A stretch of 64,000 bases of DNA from Caldilineaceae bacterium (GTDB lineage Bacteria; Chloroflexota; Anaerolineae; Caldilineales; Caldilineaceae): positions 34,651 to 98,650 of the forward strand of contig JAHBVG010000015.1 in NCBI GenBank assembly GCA_019637695.1, read 5' to 3'. Positions within the stretch are counted from its first letter, which is position 1, and the number at the start of each line of letters is the position of its first letter. Shown one piece after another: positions 55,248 to 63,784 of the stretch. The translations under genes were made by a program, and so were the position numbers. A model generated the notes under the pieces. It was given only the letters and a program-made list of their open reading frames with translations, did not search any database and had not been told where the DNA came from.

Positions 55248-58200
55248 CTATTCGTTGTCACCTTTGGCCGCGACAAGTTGATCTTCAAGTTGGGCCAGGC
55301 GGGGCGCGTCGGGTTCGAGGATGCGGGCGCCGTCAATGGCGGCGCGGGCCTCGTCCAGACGGCCCAGTTCGATGAGGGTGCCCGCCCGGTTGCGCTGCCA
55401 CATGGCGAAATCGGGCTGGAGGTCGATGGCCCGCTCATAGGCGGCCAGGGCCGCAGCCTTGTCGCTATCGTCCAGGGCGTTGCCCAGAGTATTGTAGTCC
55501 GATGCCACCTGACGGCGCAGGGCGGACCAGTCCAGCAGCGTGGGGGCGTTCGCCTGCAAAACGAGCAGTTCTTCCCCCAATGCGGTGATGGCCTGCCACG
55601 CCGCCGGCGTGGGATTCTCCGCATCCGCAGCCTGCTGCGCCTCGGCGTAGGTTTGCAGCAGGGCCAGCAGAGGTTCGCCCACATGCGCAGCCCGGGCCGC
55701 CCCCTCTCGGATCTGGCGGAAGCCATCCAGCCGGGAACGCAGCATGGCCCCAATCTCTGTTTCTTCGCCGGCCTCGGCCTGGGCGATGAGCGCCTCTACC
55801 GCCTCCATGAAGGCTTCCTCCACCGCTGTGGGCACGGCCTGCCAGAAGGCCATCATCTGTTCGGCGTTTTGGATGTGGACAAAAGCCTGGAGCAGGTCGG
55901 TCAGCGTGAGGCGATTCTCGTCCTCATCCGCCCCTTCGCTCAACCAGTCGGGGATCTCACCCAGGCCGGCCTCTGCCCAGAGCGCGGGGAACTGCGCCAT
56001 CCCAAAGCGGGTGCGCAGGCCCAGCGCCTGGCGCTGGGCCTGCGCACTGTAGATTCCGTGTCCCACTACCTCAAAAAAGCTGTGGGCGGCCATTACAGCC
56101 TGGATGGATTGAACCTGACGGCGGCGGCCTTCCTCGCCCTGGGTTTCCGAAAACGCCGCGTACAAGTTCGCCAAATTTCCCTGGGTCATAGCGTAGGCCA
56201 GGGGAGCGGTGTCGGGGCGTCTGAAGCGCAGGGCTTCGTCGTAGGCGGCCAGGGCGTCGTAGAGGCGCTGGCGGCGATCTTCCCCCGGCAAGGTCGCCAA
56301 CTCGCTCAAGATGGTGGCCCGGTGGCCCCAGGCGCGCGCCAGCGTAGATGGCGCTGCGCGGCGTTGGGCGACGGCCAGCGCCCTTTCCGCCCAATCGCCA
56401 GCCTGGCGCGCCTGCCCAAATTGCTTCTGCAGGTTGGCGCAGTTGGCGGCAATGTTCAGGGCCAGATCCAGATCGTTTTCCACGGCCCACTCAAAGGCGT
56501 GGGCCAGTTGGGGCAGGGCAGGCAACAGTTCGTAATAGCGCCCTGCCTCGTCGGCGGCGGCCATGGCCCGGTCATAAGCGCGGGCGTGGGCCGCGGCAGC
56601 CGCTTCTGTTTCACCAGCCTGGCGCAGCAGCGCCCATCCCAGGCTGCGCAGCAGGCCATGTTGCTGCCAATGCTGCCCAGGTTGGCGATCGAGCAGGGCG
56701 GCATTGGCAAAGAGGAGCAATGTGCGCCGGGCGCTCTCGGCGTCGCAGCCCCACACAGCGGCGGCGGCGGCGGTGGCAAAAGGCGCCTCCGGCGCAAAGC
56801 GGCCCAGCCAACGGAAGCGCCGCCTGGCCTCGTCGTCCAGGGCGCGGACGCTGTAAAGCAGCACGATTTGGACGTTGCGATTTACGTCGTCAACGACTGT
56901 CAGATCGCCCAGATCCCCGCTGCGGATGGCGGCCAGCAGCCGTGCAGACGCGGCCTGCCATTCGGCATGGTCTGCGCCCCCCTCCCGCGCCAGCACGCCC
57001 AGGGCCACGTCCAGCCCCAGGGCGTGGCGTTCCACGCCGTTCATCAGGGCGAAGGCCCAGGCGTCGGCGCTCTCGGCTGGCGGCTGGCCCTCGGCCCGCT
57101 GTGGTCGCCAGCCCAGACGCCGCTCAAAGAGTTCAATGGCCTCGTCCTCGCGCAGTTGGCCTACTTCCACCTTGCCGCCGCCCAGCCCGTGGGCGATCTC
57201 CTGAGAGCGGGTGGTGATGATCAGGTGTGCGCCCTGGGGCAGGGCCTCGCGCAGGGGGCGGATGGCGGCCAGCGACCAGACATTGTCCAACACCACCAGC
57301 AGGCGCGGATGTTCACCCAGCAGGGCGCGCACTGCCTCCGGTTCAGAGCTGAACTGTTTCTGCACATTTTCGGGCAGGCCAAAGAAGCCGGTGGCGTAGC
57401 CGGCCCACTTGCGTAGAACCCCCTGGGCCATATCACCGTGTGTAAAATCGGGGCCAAGTTCCTCCCAGATCACGCCGTCGGGGTAGCGGTCGTCGGCTTC
57501 CTGGGCCAACAGATGGGCCAATACCGTCTTGCCCACGCCGGCCATCCCCTGTACGGCCAGAGCCTGCGCCATCTGCCCGGTGACAGCCACACTGCCGCGG
57601 CGGGCCAATTCGTCTCGAATCTGCTCCATCTCGCTGTGGCGAGGCACCACATCCCGTTCCAAGCTGGGCAAGGTGGGCCGCAGCCAGCGCCGCGTCACAT
57701 CCTGCACAAACAAATTGTTGACCACGGTGGCCGCGCCGCCGCCCTCGGCGTGGGCGGAGAAGAAGTGCTGATCGCGGCCAGACTGGTAGAGGTCGCCGGG
57801 AATTGGGGACTGGGGACTGGGGATTGGGGAGTGGGGGGCGTGGCCGCGCAGGCGGCGCAGGAGGGCGGCGCGGGTGGAGAGCCGTTGGCGGATCTCGGCA
57901 GGGGTGTCGGCGGAATCGAACTCAGCCAATCCGTCGATCAACTCTTGCGCCTCGTAGGGCTGAAGAAGATGTTTTTGCTCGGCAAAGAAAGTCTCGGCAG
58001 CAACATCGTCTGGGGCAAAGACGAAGGCCATCACTGCGCGCTGCGTCGGCGGCATTCCCTGCAACTCGTCTACTGCGTTCTGGGCCTGCTGCGCGTTCTG
58101 GTGGATCTGGCGGAAACCGTCGAGGCGGGCGCGCAGGTCGGCGGCGGCGGCCTCGTCCATCGCCTCGGCGACCCCGATCATCTGCTCCACCGCCCCCATG

Positions 58201-58472
58201 AAGGGTTCTTCCATGCCGGCGGGCACGCTGCGCCAGAATTCGCGCATCTCTTCTTCTGTGTCGGCCTGGCTGAATTGGGCGAAGAGGGCCAGCATGGCAA
58301 CCGGGGCCAGCTCTTCCACATGCTGTTGGGCAAAAGCTTCCAAATCGGCGGCCAGTTGGGGGTCCGCGGCCAGGGCGGCGTGCAGGCTGGCCTCGTTGGT
58401 GACGCCAGCGACGGCCAGGCGGGCTTGTAGTTCCTCGGGCAGGGGGGACGGCGACGAAAGATCGGCGGTCAT
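55248..58472 (-). CDS. STAND NB-ARC/TPR protein with duplicated terminal helical module
   Basis: The 1074-residue protein is NLR-like. An N-terminal helical region (1-205) is followed by GDLYQSGRDQHFFSAH and GGGAATVVNN (226-253), the motif shared with the CHAT protein. The NB-ARC ATPase has Walker A GMAGVGKT (309-316), Walker B LLVVLDNVW (391-399) and the sensor LIITTRSQ. A winged-helix region and TPR-like repeats follow. A module FWRSVPAGMEEPFMGAVE...LDGFRQI at 65-126 recurs at 862-925 (FWQAVPTAVEEAFMEAVE). Residues 214-225 (HSPIPSPQSPIP) come from a G-tract repeat. The ATG at 58472 has AGGAG seven bases upstream. The N-terminal domain is not a known death-fold by eye. Confidence 0.85.
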   Translation of the reverse strand: MTADLSSPSPLPEELQARLAVAGVTNEASLHAALAADPQLAADLEAFAQQHVEELAPVAMLALFAQFSQADTEEEMREFWRSVPAGMEEPFMGAVEQMIGVAEAMDEAAAADLRARLDGFRQIHQNAQQAQNAVDELQGMPPTQRAVMAFVFAPDDVAAETFFAEQKHLLQPYEAQELIDGLAEFDSADTPAEIRQRLSTRAALLRRLRGHAPHSPIPSPQSPIPGDLYQSGRDQHFFSAHAEGGGAATVVNNLFVQDVTRRWLRPTLPSLERDVVPRHSEMEQIRDELARRGSVAVTGQMAQALAVQGMAGVGKTVLAHLLAQEADDRYPDGVIWEELGPDFTHGDMAQGVLRKWAGYATGFFGLPENVQKQFSSEPEAVRALLGEHPRLLVVLDNVWSLAAIRPLREALPQGAHLIITTRSQEIAHGLGGGKVEVGQLREDEAIELFERRLGWRPQRAEGQPPAESADAWAFALMNGVERHALGLDVALGVLAREGGADHAEWQAASARLLAAIRSGDLGDLTVVDDVNRNVQIVLLYSVRALDDEARRRFRWLGRFAPEAPFATAAAAAVWGCDAESARRTLLLFANAALLDRQPGQHWQQHGLLRSLGWALLRQAGETEAAAAAHARAYDRAMAAADEAGRYYELLPALPQLAHAFEWAVENDLDLALNIAANCANLQKQFGQARQAGDWAERALAVAQRRAAPSTLARAWGHRATILSELATLPGEDRRQRLYDALAAYDEALRFRRPDTAPLAYAMTQGNLANLYAAFSETQGEEGRRRQVQSIQAVMAAHSFFEVVGHGIYSAQAQRQALGLRTRFGMAQFPALWAEAGLGEIPDWLSEGADEDENRLTLTDLLQAFVHIQNAEQMMAFWQAVPTAVEEAFMEAVEALIAQAEAGEETEIGAMLRSRLDGFRQIREGAARAAHVGEPLLALLQTYAEAQQAADAENPTPAAWQAITALGEELLVLQANAPTLLDWSALRRQVASDYNTLGNALDDSDKAAALAAYERAIDLQPDFAMWQRNRAGTLIELGRLDEARAAIDGARILEPDAPRLAQLEDQLVAAKGDNE
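57799..57840. repeat. G-tract words inside the STAND gene
   Basis: On the plus strand the segment runs ATTGGGGACTGGGGACTGGG followed by ATTGGGGAGTGGGGGG, with six G-tracts. It is read in frame on the minus strand as a Pro/Ser-rich linker just before the shared motif. The same words form intergenic repeats. Confidence 0.85.
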
Positions 58473-58677
58473 GGGCGCTCCTGGGTCTGGGTGATCTGAC
58501 GCGGGGCAATGCGGTTGGGGTCTATTATAGCGCAAGAGACGCGATTGGGGGATTGAGCGATTGGGCGATTGTTCAACGACATTGTGGAATCTGCGCTTCA
58601 AGCTCCTGAGACATTCCTGAGACACCCCCCTGGTTGAATGAGAGAGCGCCACCGCCCAACACCGCCAGAAGGTTGTC

Positions 58678-58911
58678 ATGTCTCAGGAACCGTCCAAGCC
58701 ATCCCACAATTCAGCCGACGAAAGCGGGTTCGCGCTGCAACGGGAAGCGTTTGTGGTGCGCGTCTGGCGGTCTGCTGCGGATGGTACATGGCGCTGCCGC
58801 CTGATCCATGTGGAGACGGGCCGCCATCTCCCCTGCGATCATCCGGGCGAGGTGGGGGAACGGATCGAGGCGTGGTTGGGTCAGGTGGAACGGGGGAAGG
58901 GGTTGCGGTGA
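58678..58911 (+). CDS. Small conserved-looking protein divergent from the STAND gene
   Basis: The 77-residue protein starts MSQEPSKPSHNSADES and has a compact core, FVVRVWRSAADGTWRCRLIH, then VETGRHLPCDHPGEVGERIE and AWLGQVERGKGLR. It is strongly charged and lacks a membrane segment. I do not recognise a family for it, though its core suggests a small beta-hairpin plus helix domain. It is divergently oriented to the STAND gene with a 205-base intergenic region that has no clear promoter, and precedes the propeller gene. A role with the CHAT/STAND system is only positional inference. Confidence 0.65.
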   Translation: MSQEPSKPSHNSADESGFALQREAFVVRVWRSAADGTWRCRLIHVETGRHLPCDHPGEVGERIEAWLGQVERGKGLR

Positions 58912-58915
58912 GAGG

Positions 58916-58957
58916 AAGTGAGATTGGGAGATTCAGAGATTGAGAGATTGGGTTGAG
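58916..58957. repeat. Short GAGATTGGGAGATTCAGAGA words
   Basis: GTGAGATTGGGAGATTCAGA and GATTGAGAGATTGGG form a short run in the leader of the propeller gene, in the same word family as the heptad repeats. Confidence 0.6.
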
Positions 58958-58990
58958 GTTCATTATCGATTATTGGAAGGAGATCAGACG

Positions 58991-60868
58991 ATGGGTAAGG
59001 TTTTGGTTGCGATTGGGTTGATTGCGATTCTATTATTTGGCGGCTGGCTGGTGGGGGAGGAGACGGTCTTCTCGGCTGGGGCTGCGTCCATGCCGGTGAC
59101 GGATCGGGAGTTGATCCGCAACGGGGACTTTGCCCTCTTCAGCGGTAGCCTGATCGACGGCTGGCAGACCCGCGGCGGCGCTGTCACCAATGCGCAGATC
59201 GAAGCCACTGCGGATCCTCAGGGTGGTCCCGCCGTCAAAATCTTTACCAACGGCGCAGATTACGCGACGGCCTCGGCGATCTATCAGGAGATCCACCTGC
59301 CCACGACGGTCAGCGCGGCGGCGCTGAGTTTCAACGTGCGCGTGGTGCAGTCGTTTGACAATGAGCCGCCCCAGGCCGGGGAATTGGTCAACGGCTGGAT
59401 CGCCATCGTCCCCGTCAGCGGGGACAATCCACCCGACACCAACAACGCCATTGTCGCTGGCGGCGTCTATGCGGAAAATGTGGATGGCCTCACCGGCTGG
59501 GAACTCTTTTCCGTAGCGCTGGATCAGAGTGGATTGAGCGCGCTCAACAACGCCCGCGCTGCCAACCAACGCCTCGTCCTCATGTTAGGGACGGTGACCA
59601 ACGGCTTCCGGCTGAGTCTGCTCGTGGACAACGTCTCGTTGAAGGTGAGCGGCAGCCAGACGGTCCCCACCTTTGGCGGCGAGATCGCCTACGTGGACGG
59701 CAAAGCTGTCAAGCGTATCGATCCCAACAACGGCGCAACCCAGACCGTGTGGACGCACCCTGGCGACGAGGCTCAGATCAGCAGTGTGCGCTGGAACCCG
59801 ACGGCCACAGAACTGGGGTTGATCAGCGATCACGAGCGCTTTTTCTCTGTATTGGAAAGCGACATTTACGGTATCCGCGCCGACGGCAGCGGGCTGCGCC
59901 GCATCACCAACGCACCGGGACAGGCGGCCATCGTGGGCGGCGGCTACGCCAAAGGCAGCGTGCGCCTGACCATCTTCAACAACGGCTCGGCGCTGGAGAC
60001 ATTTTCTCCGTTCGTCATCTCGCTGCGCGGCGCGGCGGATCTCCAATCCTTCGCCCTGCCGCCCTACCAGCAGACCAGCCAGATCTTGATCGAAAACGTG
60101 GCCGATTTGGGCGGAGATCAGGCAATCATCCTGATCTATAGTTCCCCGGCGTGTGGGGTCAATAAACGGGATGTGGGCGGCTTCGTTGATGTGATCCCCG
60201 GCCAGACGGTGGATGTGAATGTGACCTTTAACGCCACCAACTGCGGCGGCTTTGTGGGCGCGGCCAGGGATCTGAGTTGGAAGCGGGATGGGACAGAGAT
60301 CGGCTACGTGCTGGGCAATGGACCGTACAAGGTGGAATCTGTCGGTCGCGCCACCCCCGGCGAAAGCTGGTTCGGGGGGAGCGGTCTCATCGACACGGTG
60401 GCCTGGTCGCCGACCGATGATCGGGTGCTTTACGATCCCATCGGTTCCGGCGGCGGCATCTTTGTGCGGGATGTGAACGGCGGCGGGCCAGAGACTCAGT
60501 TGATCAACCGCACTGTGTTGGCCGATCCCACGCGTCCGGCCTGGCTGCCCGACGGCGGCGGCTTTCTCTATCTCTTCGGCGGCGACATCTTCAGCGCAGA
60601 CGCCCAAGGGCAGAATCGCCAGCAGCTCACCTTCTTTGCCGCCGGCGAAAGGGCCGAGCGGGTCAGCCCTTCGCCCGACGGCCAGTTTGTTGTCTTCGAG
60701 CGGCGTCTGAGCAGCGCCTCCACCCTCTGGATTCTGGAGCGGGCCAACCCGGCTAACATGTGGCCGCTGACCGCCGGCAGCAAACCCGACTGGAGCCGGG
60801 TCAACCCCAGTGCGCCAGTTGGGCCCATCCACGATGAACGGATCTTCCTGCCCGCAGTGCAGCGCTGA
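58991..60868 (+). CDS. Secreted propeller-like protein with FLPAVQR tail
   Basis: The 625-residue protein begins MGKVLVAIGLIAILLFGGWL, a signal peptide or anchor, with a likely cleavage region near AGAASM. A domain of about 200 residues (NGDFALFSGSLIDGWQTRGG) looks like a carbohydrate-binding-type beta-sandwich. The rest has PD40/TolB-like repeats, such as ISSVRWNPTATELGLISDHE, DLSWKRDGTEIGYVLG, TVAWSPTDDRVLYDP and RVSPSPDGQFVVFERRL, consistent with a beta-propeller. It ends HDERIFLPAVQR, a tail that recurs in two nearby broken genes. An AAGGAG site lies before the ATG. Function and ligand are unknown. Confidence 0.85.
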   Translation: MGKVLVAIGLIAILLFGGWLVGEETVFSAGAASMPVTDRELIRNGDFALFSGSLIDGWQTRGGAVTNAQIEATADPQGGPAVKIFTNGADYATASAIYQEIHLPTTVSAAALSFNVRVVQSFDNEPPQAGELVNGWIAIVPVSGDNPPDTNNAIVAGGVYAENVDGLTGWELFSVALDQSGLSALNNARAANQRLVLMLGTVTNGFRLSLLVDNVSLKVSGSQTVPTFGGEIAYVDGKAVKRIDPNNGATQTVWTHPGDEAQISSVRWNPTATELGLISDHERFFSVLESDIYGIRADGSGLRRITNAPGQAAIVGGGYAKGSVRLTIFNNGSALETFSPFVISLRGAADLQSFALPPYQQTSQILIENVADLGGDQAIILIYSSPACGVNKRDVGGFVDVIPGQTVDVNVTFNATNCGGFVGAARDLSWKRDGTEIGYVLGNGPYKVESVGRATPGESWFGGSGLIDTVAWSPTDDRVLYDPIGSGGGIFVRDVNGGGPETQLINRTVLADPTRPAWLPDGGGFLYLFGGDIFSADAQGQNRQQLTFFAAGERAERVSPSPDGQFVVFERRLSSASTLWILERANPANMWPLTAGSKPDWSRVNPSAPVGPIHDERIFLPAVQR

Positions 60869-60933
60869 CACTGCCAGGCGAAATTCTTTCTTCACGTCAT
60901 TACACCTGATCCTGTGTCAGAGGAGATTCGCCC

Positions 60934-61243
60934 ATGTCTACGTTTCTCTATCGTAAGCCCACACTCTTCGTCATGGCGCTTCTCTGTTGCGCGTTCTTCG
61001 GCGTCTTATCCTGGCAGGGCCTGCCCCTGTACGCCGAAAGCAGCGCGCCCGCCAGTTGGAGCTGGCAGCCCGGCGCGGATCTGAACTCCCCCCGCTACGG
61101 CCACACCGCCACCCCTCTGCCCGATGGCCGGGTGGCGGTGATCGGCGGCATCGGGGCACCACAAATTTCCAAATCTGACAGACGGGGCGCTACGGGTCTT
61201 CAGACCAGGGAGTGAGACCTTCCTGCCCGTCGTGGCACGGTAA
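60934..61243 (+). pseudogene. Kelch-type secreted protein remnant, internally deleted and frameshifted
   Basis: An intact start encodes a signal-like N-terminus (FVMALLCCAFFGVLSW) followed by one kelch-type repeat, LNSPRYGHTATPLPDGRVAV then IGGIG. The sequence then jumps to APQISKSDRRGATGLQTRE and stops. In the +1 frame the same DNA reads PGSETFLPVVAR and stops at 61241-61243, which matches the FLPxVxR tail of neighbouring secreted proteins. So most of the kelch gene has been deleted, joining N- and C-terminal ends out of frame. The product, if made, would be a 93-residue fragment. Confidence 0.75.
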
Positions 61244-61261
61244 AGGGAGTGCGAGGATCGA

Positions 61262-61295
61262 AAAAGGGACGGTCCCAAAGTGGGCCGTCCCTTTT
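61262..61295. terminator. Strong hairpin, possible bidirectional terminator
   Basis: AAAAGGGACGGTCCC (from 61262) pairs with GGGCCGTCCCTTTT (ending 61295), with one bulged T and an AAAGT loop. A-rich and T-rich ends on the two sides would allow termination from both directions. It lies between the kelch remnant and the convergent methyltransferase gene. Confidence 0.75.
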
Positions 61296-61371
61296 GAATT
61301 TGGAACGCTTGAACATCGGTGCAGAGTGCCGTGGATGTTCAAAACCCTGGGTTTTCGCGCTGTGATTCTCC

Positions 61372-62706
61372 CTACGTCTCTTGCCATGTATTGACTATAC
61401 TGTTCGCGCTAGATATGTAGGTCAGATCGGCAAAGAATAGAAAATTACTGATAGGATCTGCTGATATGTCTTTGGATTCTTCAGGATTGCCTTCTGCCAG
61501 ATCAAGTAGCGATCCTTGTTGAAGAGACAGAGTGTCCATCGGTCTCTTGACATAATCTCCCATTCGTTGTGTGCCTTTTGTAAGACGATGCAAAATAGTT
61601 CTGATGGATTCAGCGCTATTATCCACACCAATCCAATGACGACCCAGCCTATCTGCCACAGCGAGTGTTGTGCCGGAACCAGCGAAGCAATCTAATACAA
61701 GGTCTCCTGGATTTGATGAAGCGCGAATAATACGGTCAAGCAAATCTGGGTTTTTTTCAGTCGGATATCCAGTGATAAATGTATTCTGATTGCGTGTGTC
61801 ACGAAAATCATACCAGATATCTTGTACCGGTACTCCTGCGCTTTCATCTAAGTAGATTTTTCGTCGTGGATTCCCTGTTGGCGACCAATAGATCTCACCA
61901 CGTGCATCCATTTCGTCTAAAGTCTTCGGGGTATACTGCCAGTGCTTCCCAGGCGGAGGTTCCATTCCACGCCAGGGTTGACCTGTTTCACCGTTGCGAA
62001 TGCCTGGCGCGTGAACGGGTACTTTCTTATATCTACGCCCTGTTCCTTCTTCAATAGCTGGATACTCTTTCCTTGCGCGCTCGACAGTCCAACTCTCTAC
62101 AGGCCTATTCCATATATAGGTATCAGATTTTGTATAGAAGAGAATGTAATCTGAAATATTCCCGTACGTTTTCCGCGTATAATTCTTGTGGCTACATTTA
62201 CGCCGTGTGATCCAATTTCGAAAATTCTGGGGACCAAAGACCTCATCCATGATAACCTTTATATAGAAGGCCATATTATCGTCTAGGTGAACATAGATGG
62301 ATCCATCCTCTGCAAGCAATTCTCTCAATAATATCAGCCGTTTGCGTACAAATTCGATATAGTGTGAACCGATGAGTAGATCTTGATATGCATTGATATG
62401 CGAACGTGATTGGAAAACGCTATTTGTCGCAAAGGGCGGATCGATGTAGATAAGCTTGACCTTTCCTTTAATCGAACTATTGCCAAAGAACGCAGCCAGA
62501 AAAGACAGATTGTCTCCGTAACAGAGCCAATTCTGAGGGTCTTTGCCAATGGACCGGATTTTCTGCAGGTTGGCAGGAAGGGTCGATAATACCTGCTCTT
62601 CTGACATTTTCCCTTCATATTCGAGGGAAAAATTCAGGTCAGATGACGGTGTTTGAGAATGGTTTGATGGTTCGTTCCATTGTGCTTTAGGTACGCCTGT
62701 TGCCAT
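61372..62706 (-). CDS. DNA N6-adenine methyltransferase, beta-class (restriction-modification)
   Basis: The 444-residue protein is a site-specific DNA methyltransferase. The catalytic motif IYIDPPFATNS (DPPF at 89-92) precedes the SAM-binding motif LDCFAGSGTTLAVADRLGRH (FAGSGTT 341-347), the motif order of beta-class adenine methyltransferases and type III Mod-like enzymes. The region between (about 165-300, with YIWNRPVESW and YTPKTLDEMD) is likely the target-recognition domain. It starts four bases after the end of the restriction-like gene on the same strand, so the two are co-transcribed. The DNA is visibly more AT-rich than the rest of the window, consistent with horizontal transfer. Confidence 0.9.
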   Translation of the reverse strand: MATGVPKAQWNEPSNHSQTPSSDLNFSLEYEGKMSEEQVLSTLPANLQKIRSIGKDPQNWLCYGDNLSFLAAFFGNSSIKGKVKLIYIDPPFATNSVFQSRSHINAYQDLLIGSHYIEFVRKRLILLRELLAEDGSIYVHLDDNMAFYIKVIMDEVFGPQNFRNWITRRKCSHKNYTRKTYGNISDYILFYTKSDTYIWNRPVESWTVERARKEYPAIEEGTGRRYKKVPVHAPGIRNGETGQPWRGMEPPPGKHWQYTPKTLDEMDARGEIYWSPTGNPRRKIYLDESAGVPVQDIWYDFRDTRNQNTFITGYPTEKNPDLLDRIIRASSNPGDLVLDCFAGSGTTLAVADRLGRHWIGVDNSAESIRTILHRLTKGTQRMGDYVKRPMDTLSLQQGSLLDLAEGNPEESKDISADPISNFLFFADLTYISSANSIVNTWQET

Positions 62707-62709
62707 TTT

Positions 62710-63600
62710 CTAATTCTCCTCTAGCAACCACGTTTCGGTAATACGTTCGGAAACCATACGAAGTGTGATTACCATAATTCGACCATTCCCTTCGTCTTCC
62801 AAACGAGCATAGTCATTCCACATAGAACCGAGCAGTAGGCCAGGCCCATCATTGAGGAAGATGACTTTTGTGGGAAGTCCGTGTAGGGTAGCGTATGAGA
62901 GGATCTCCTTCGCACAGTCTCGATAGCCGCCAGTTCGATCATCTTCTTGTGCGCCACCTCTATCAGAATCGTAACGAGCAAGCCCAATTGCCAGTACATT
63001 CACCTTATTCTTGTCGAAGATCACAAAATCTACGGGGCGTCCAGGATTGGGGTACTCTTCAAAGATAGTACCGAGAAGAGTATCTCGTCCTGCTCGCTCT
63101 GGACCGATGATCGGATAGTCTGGAAATCGTGATCGAAACAACTCAAAGAAGCGCTCTGTGAGATCATATCCCTTTTTGCCCCGGTCTTTATACTCCCACA
63201 GTAAAGCACAGAGTGGTTCATCAGGGATGGGCCTGCTTGAGAAGGCCTCTTGTACCTCATGAATGGGCCTAAACTTATCTCGATAGCTGATACATATTTG
63301 TGCCGCCTGATTTTTTCGCCGGAGCATTTCAACGGGCGTACTGGGGCTTACATATCGCTTGAACACACGAGCCAGTTGTACTCTCATCCAACTTTCCCTG
63401 ACTTCAGAAATTTGCATGAACAACCGCTCTGAAGATTCAGATGTTCTAACCAATTGACCGAACATCTGTAACACGGGTGCGTATAGAAGACAAGCATCAA
63501 CGAGAATATCCGGGTAGTAGTCCCCAGTAGCCAGGGTAATCCAATGATGGGCATCTTTTTTGTAGTCAGCAAATCTTACTCTTGGTTCCAATGACTTCAT
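62710..63600 (-). CDS. Putative type II restriction endonuclease partner
   Basis: The 296-residue protein is encoded directly upstream of the methyltransferase and probably is its cognate endonuclease. I cannot name a specific family, but the central segment RPVDFVIFDKNKVNVLAIGL (Asp191) and ARYDSDRGGAQEDDRTGGYR (about 208-227) looks like a catalytic core, and this motif style occurs in type II restriction enzymes. A GGGGAG site lies before the ATG at 63600. Base use is AT-rich like the methyltransferase. Recognition sequence and whether it is active are unknown. It precedes the methyltransferase, as in many type II systems. Confidence 0.65.
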   Translation of the reverse strand: MKSLEPRVRFADYKKDAHHWITLATGDYYPDILVDACLLYAPVLQMFGQLVRTSESSERLFMQISEVRESWMRVQLARVFKRYVSPSTPVEMLRRKNQAAQICISYRDKFRPIHEVQEAFSSRPIPDEPLCALLWEYKDRGKKGYDLTERFFELFRSRFPDYPIIGPERAGRDTLLGTIFEEYPNPGRPVDFVIFDKNKVNVLAIGLARYDSDRGGAQEDDRTGGYRDCAKEILSYATLHGLPTKVIFLNDGPGLLLGSMWNDYARLEDEGNGRIMVITLRMVSERITETWLLEEN

Positions 63601-63784
63601 TTATACTCCCCTATACTATCTTATCCTCTGCTCTTATCTTCCACTTGATCCACTATTAAGGCGGATAGAGGATGACCATGAATAGCCGTGCCCATTATAG
63701 CACGAATTGAACTGAGAAGAGTTTGCGCCCTAAGACCCTGCTCTTGAACCGGACATTGGCGAAGCACTACGCACTACAGTTTTC
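63601..63784. other. Gap upstream of the restriction cassette
   Basis: The stretch contains an AT-rich leader of the endonuclease gene and then a CACTACGCACTACAG word near 63768-63780. No gene is visible. Confidence 0.5.

Noticed and set aside
55164..57416. A very long open frame on the plus strand opposite the STAND gene (750 codons).
   Set aside because: It is a shadow of the GC-rich minus-strand gene: no ribosome site, Arg/Gln/Gly-rich composition with no domain, while the minus strand shows clear NB-ARC motifs.
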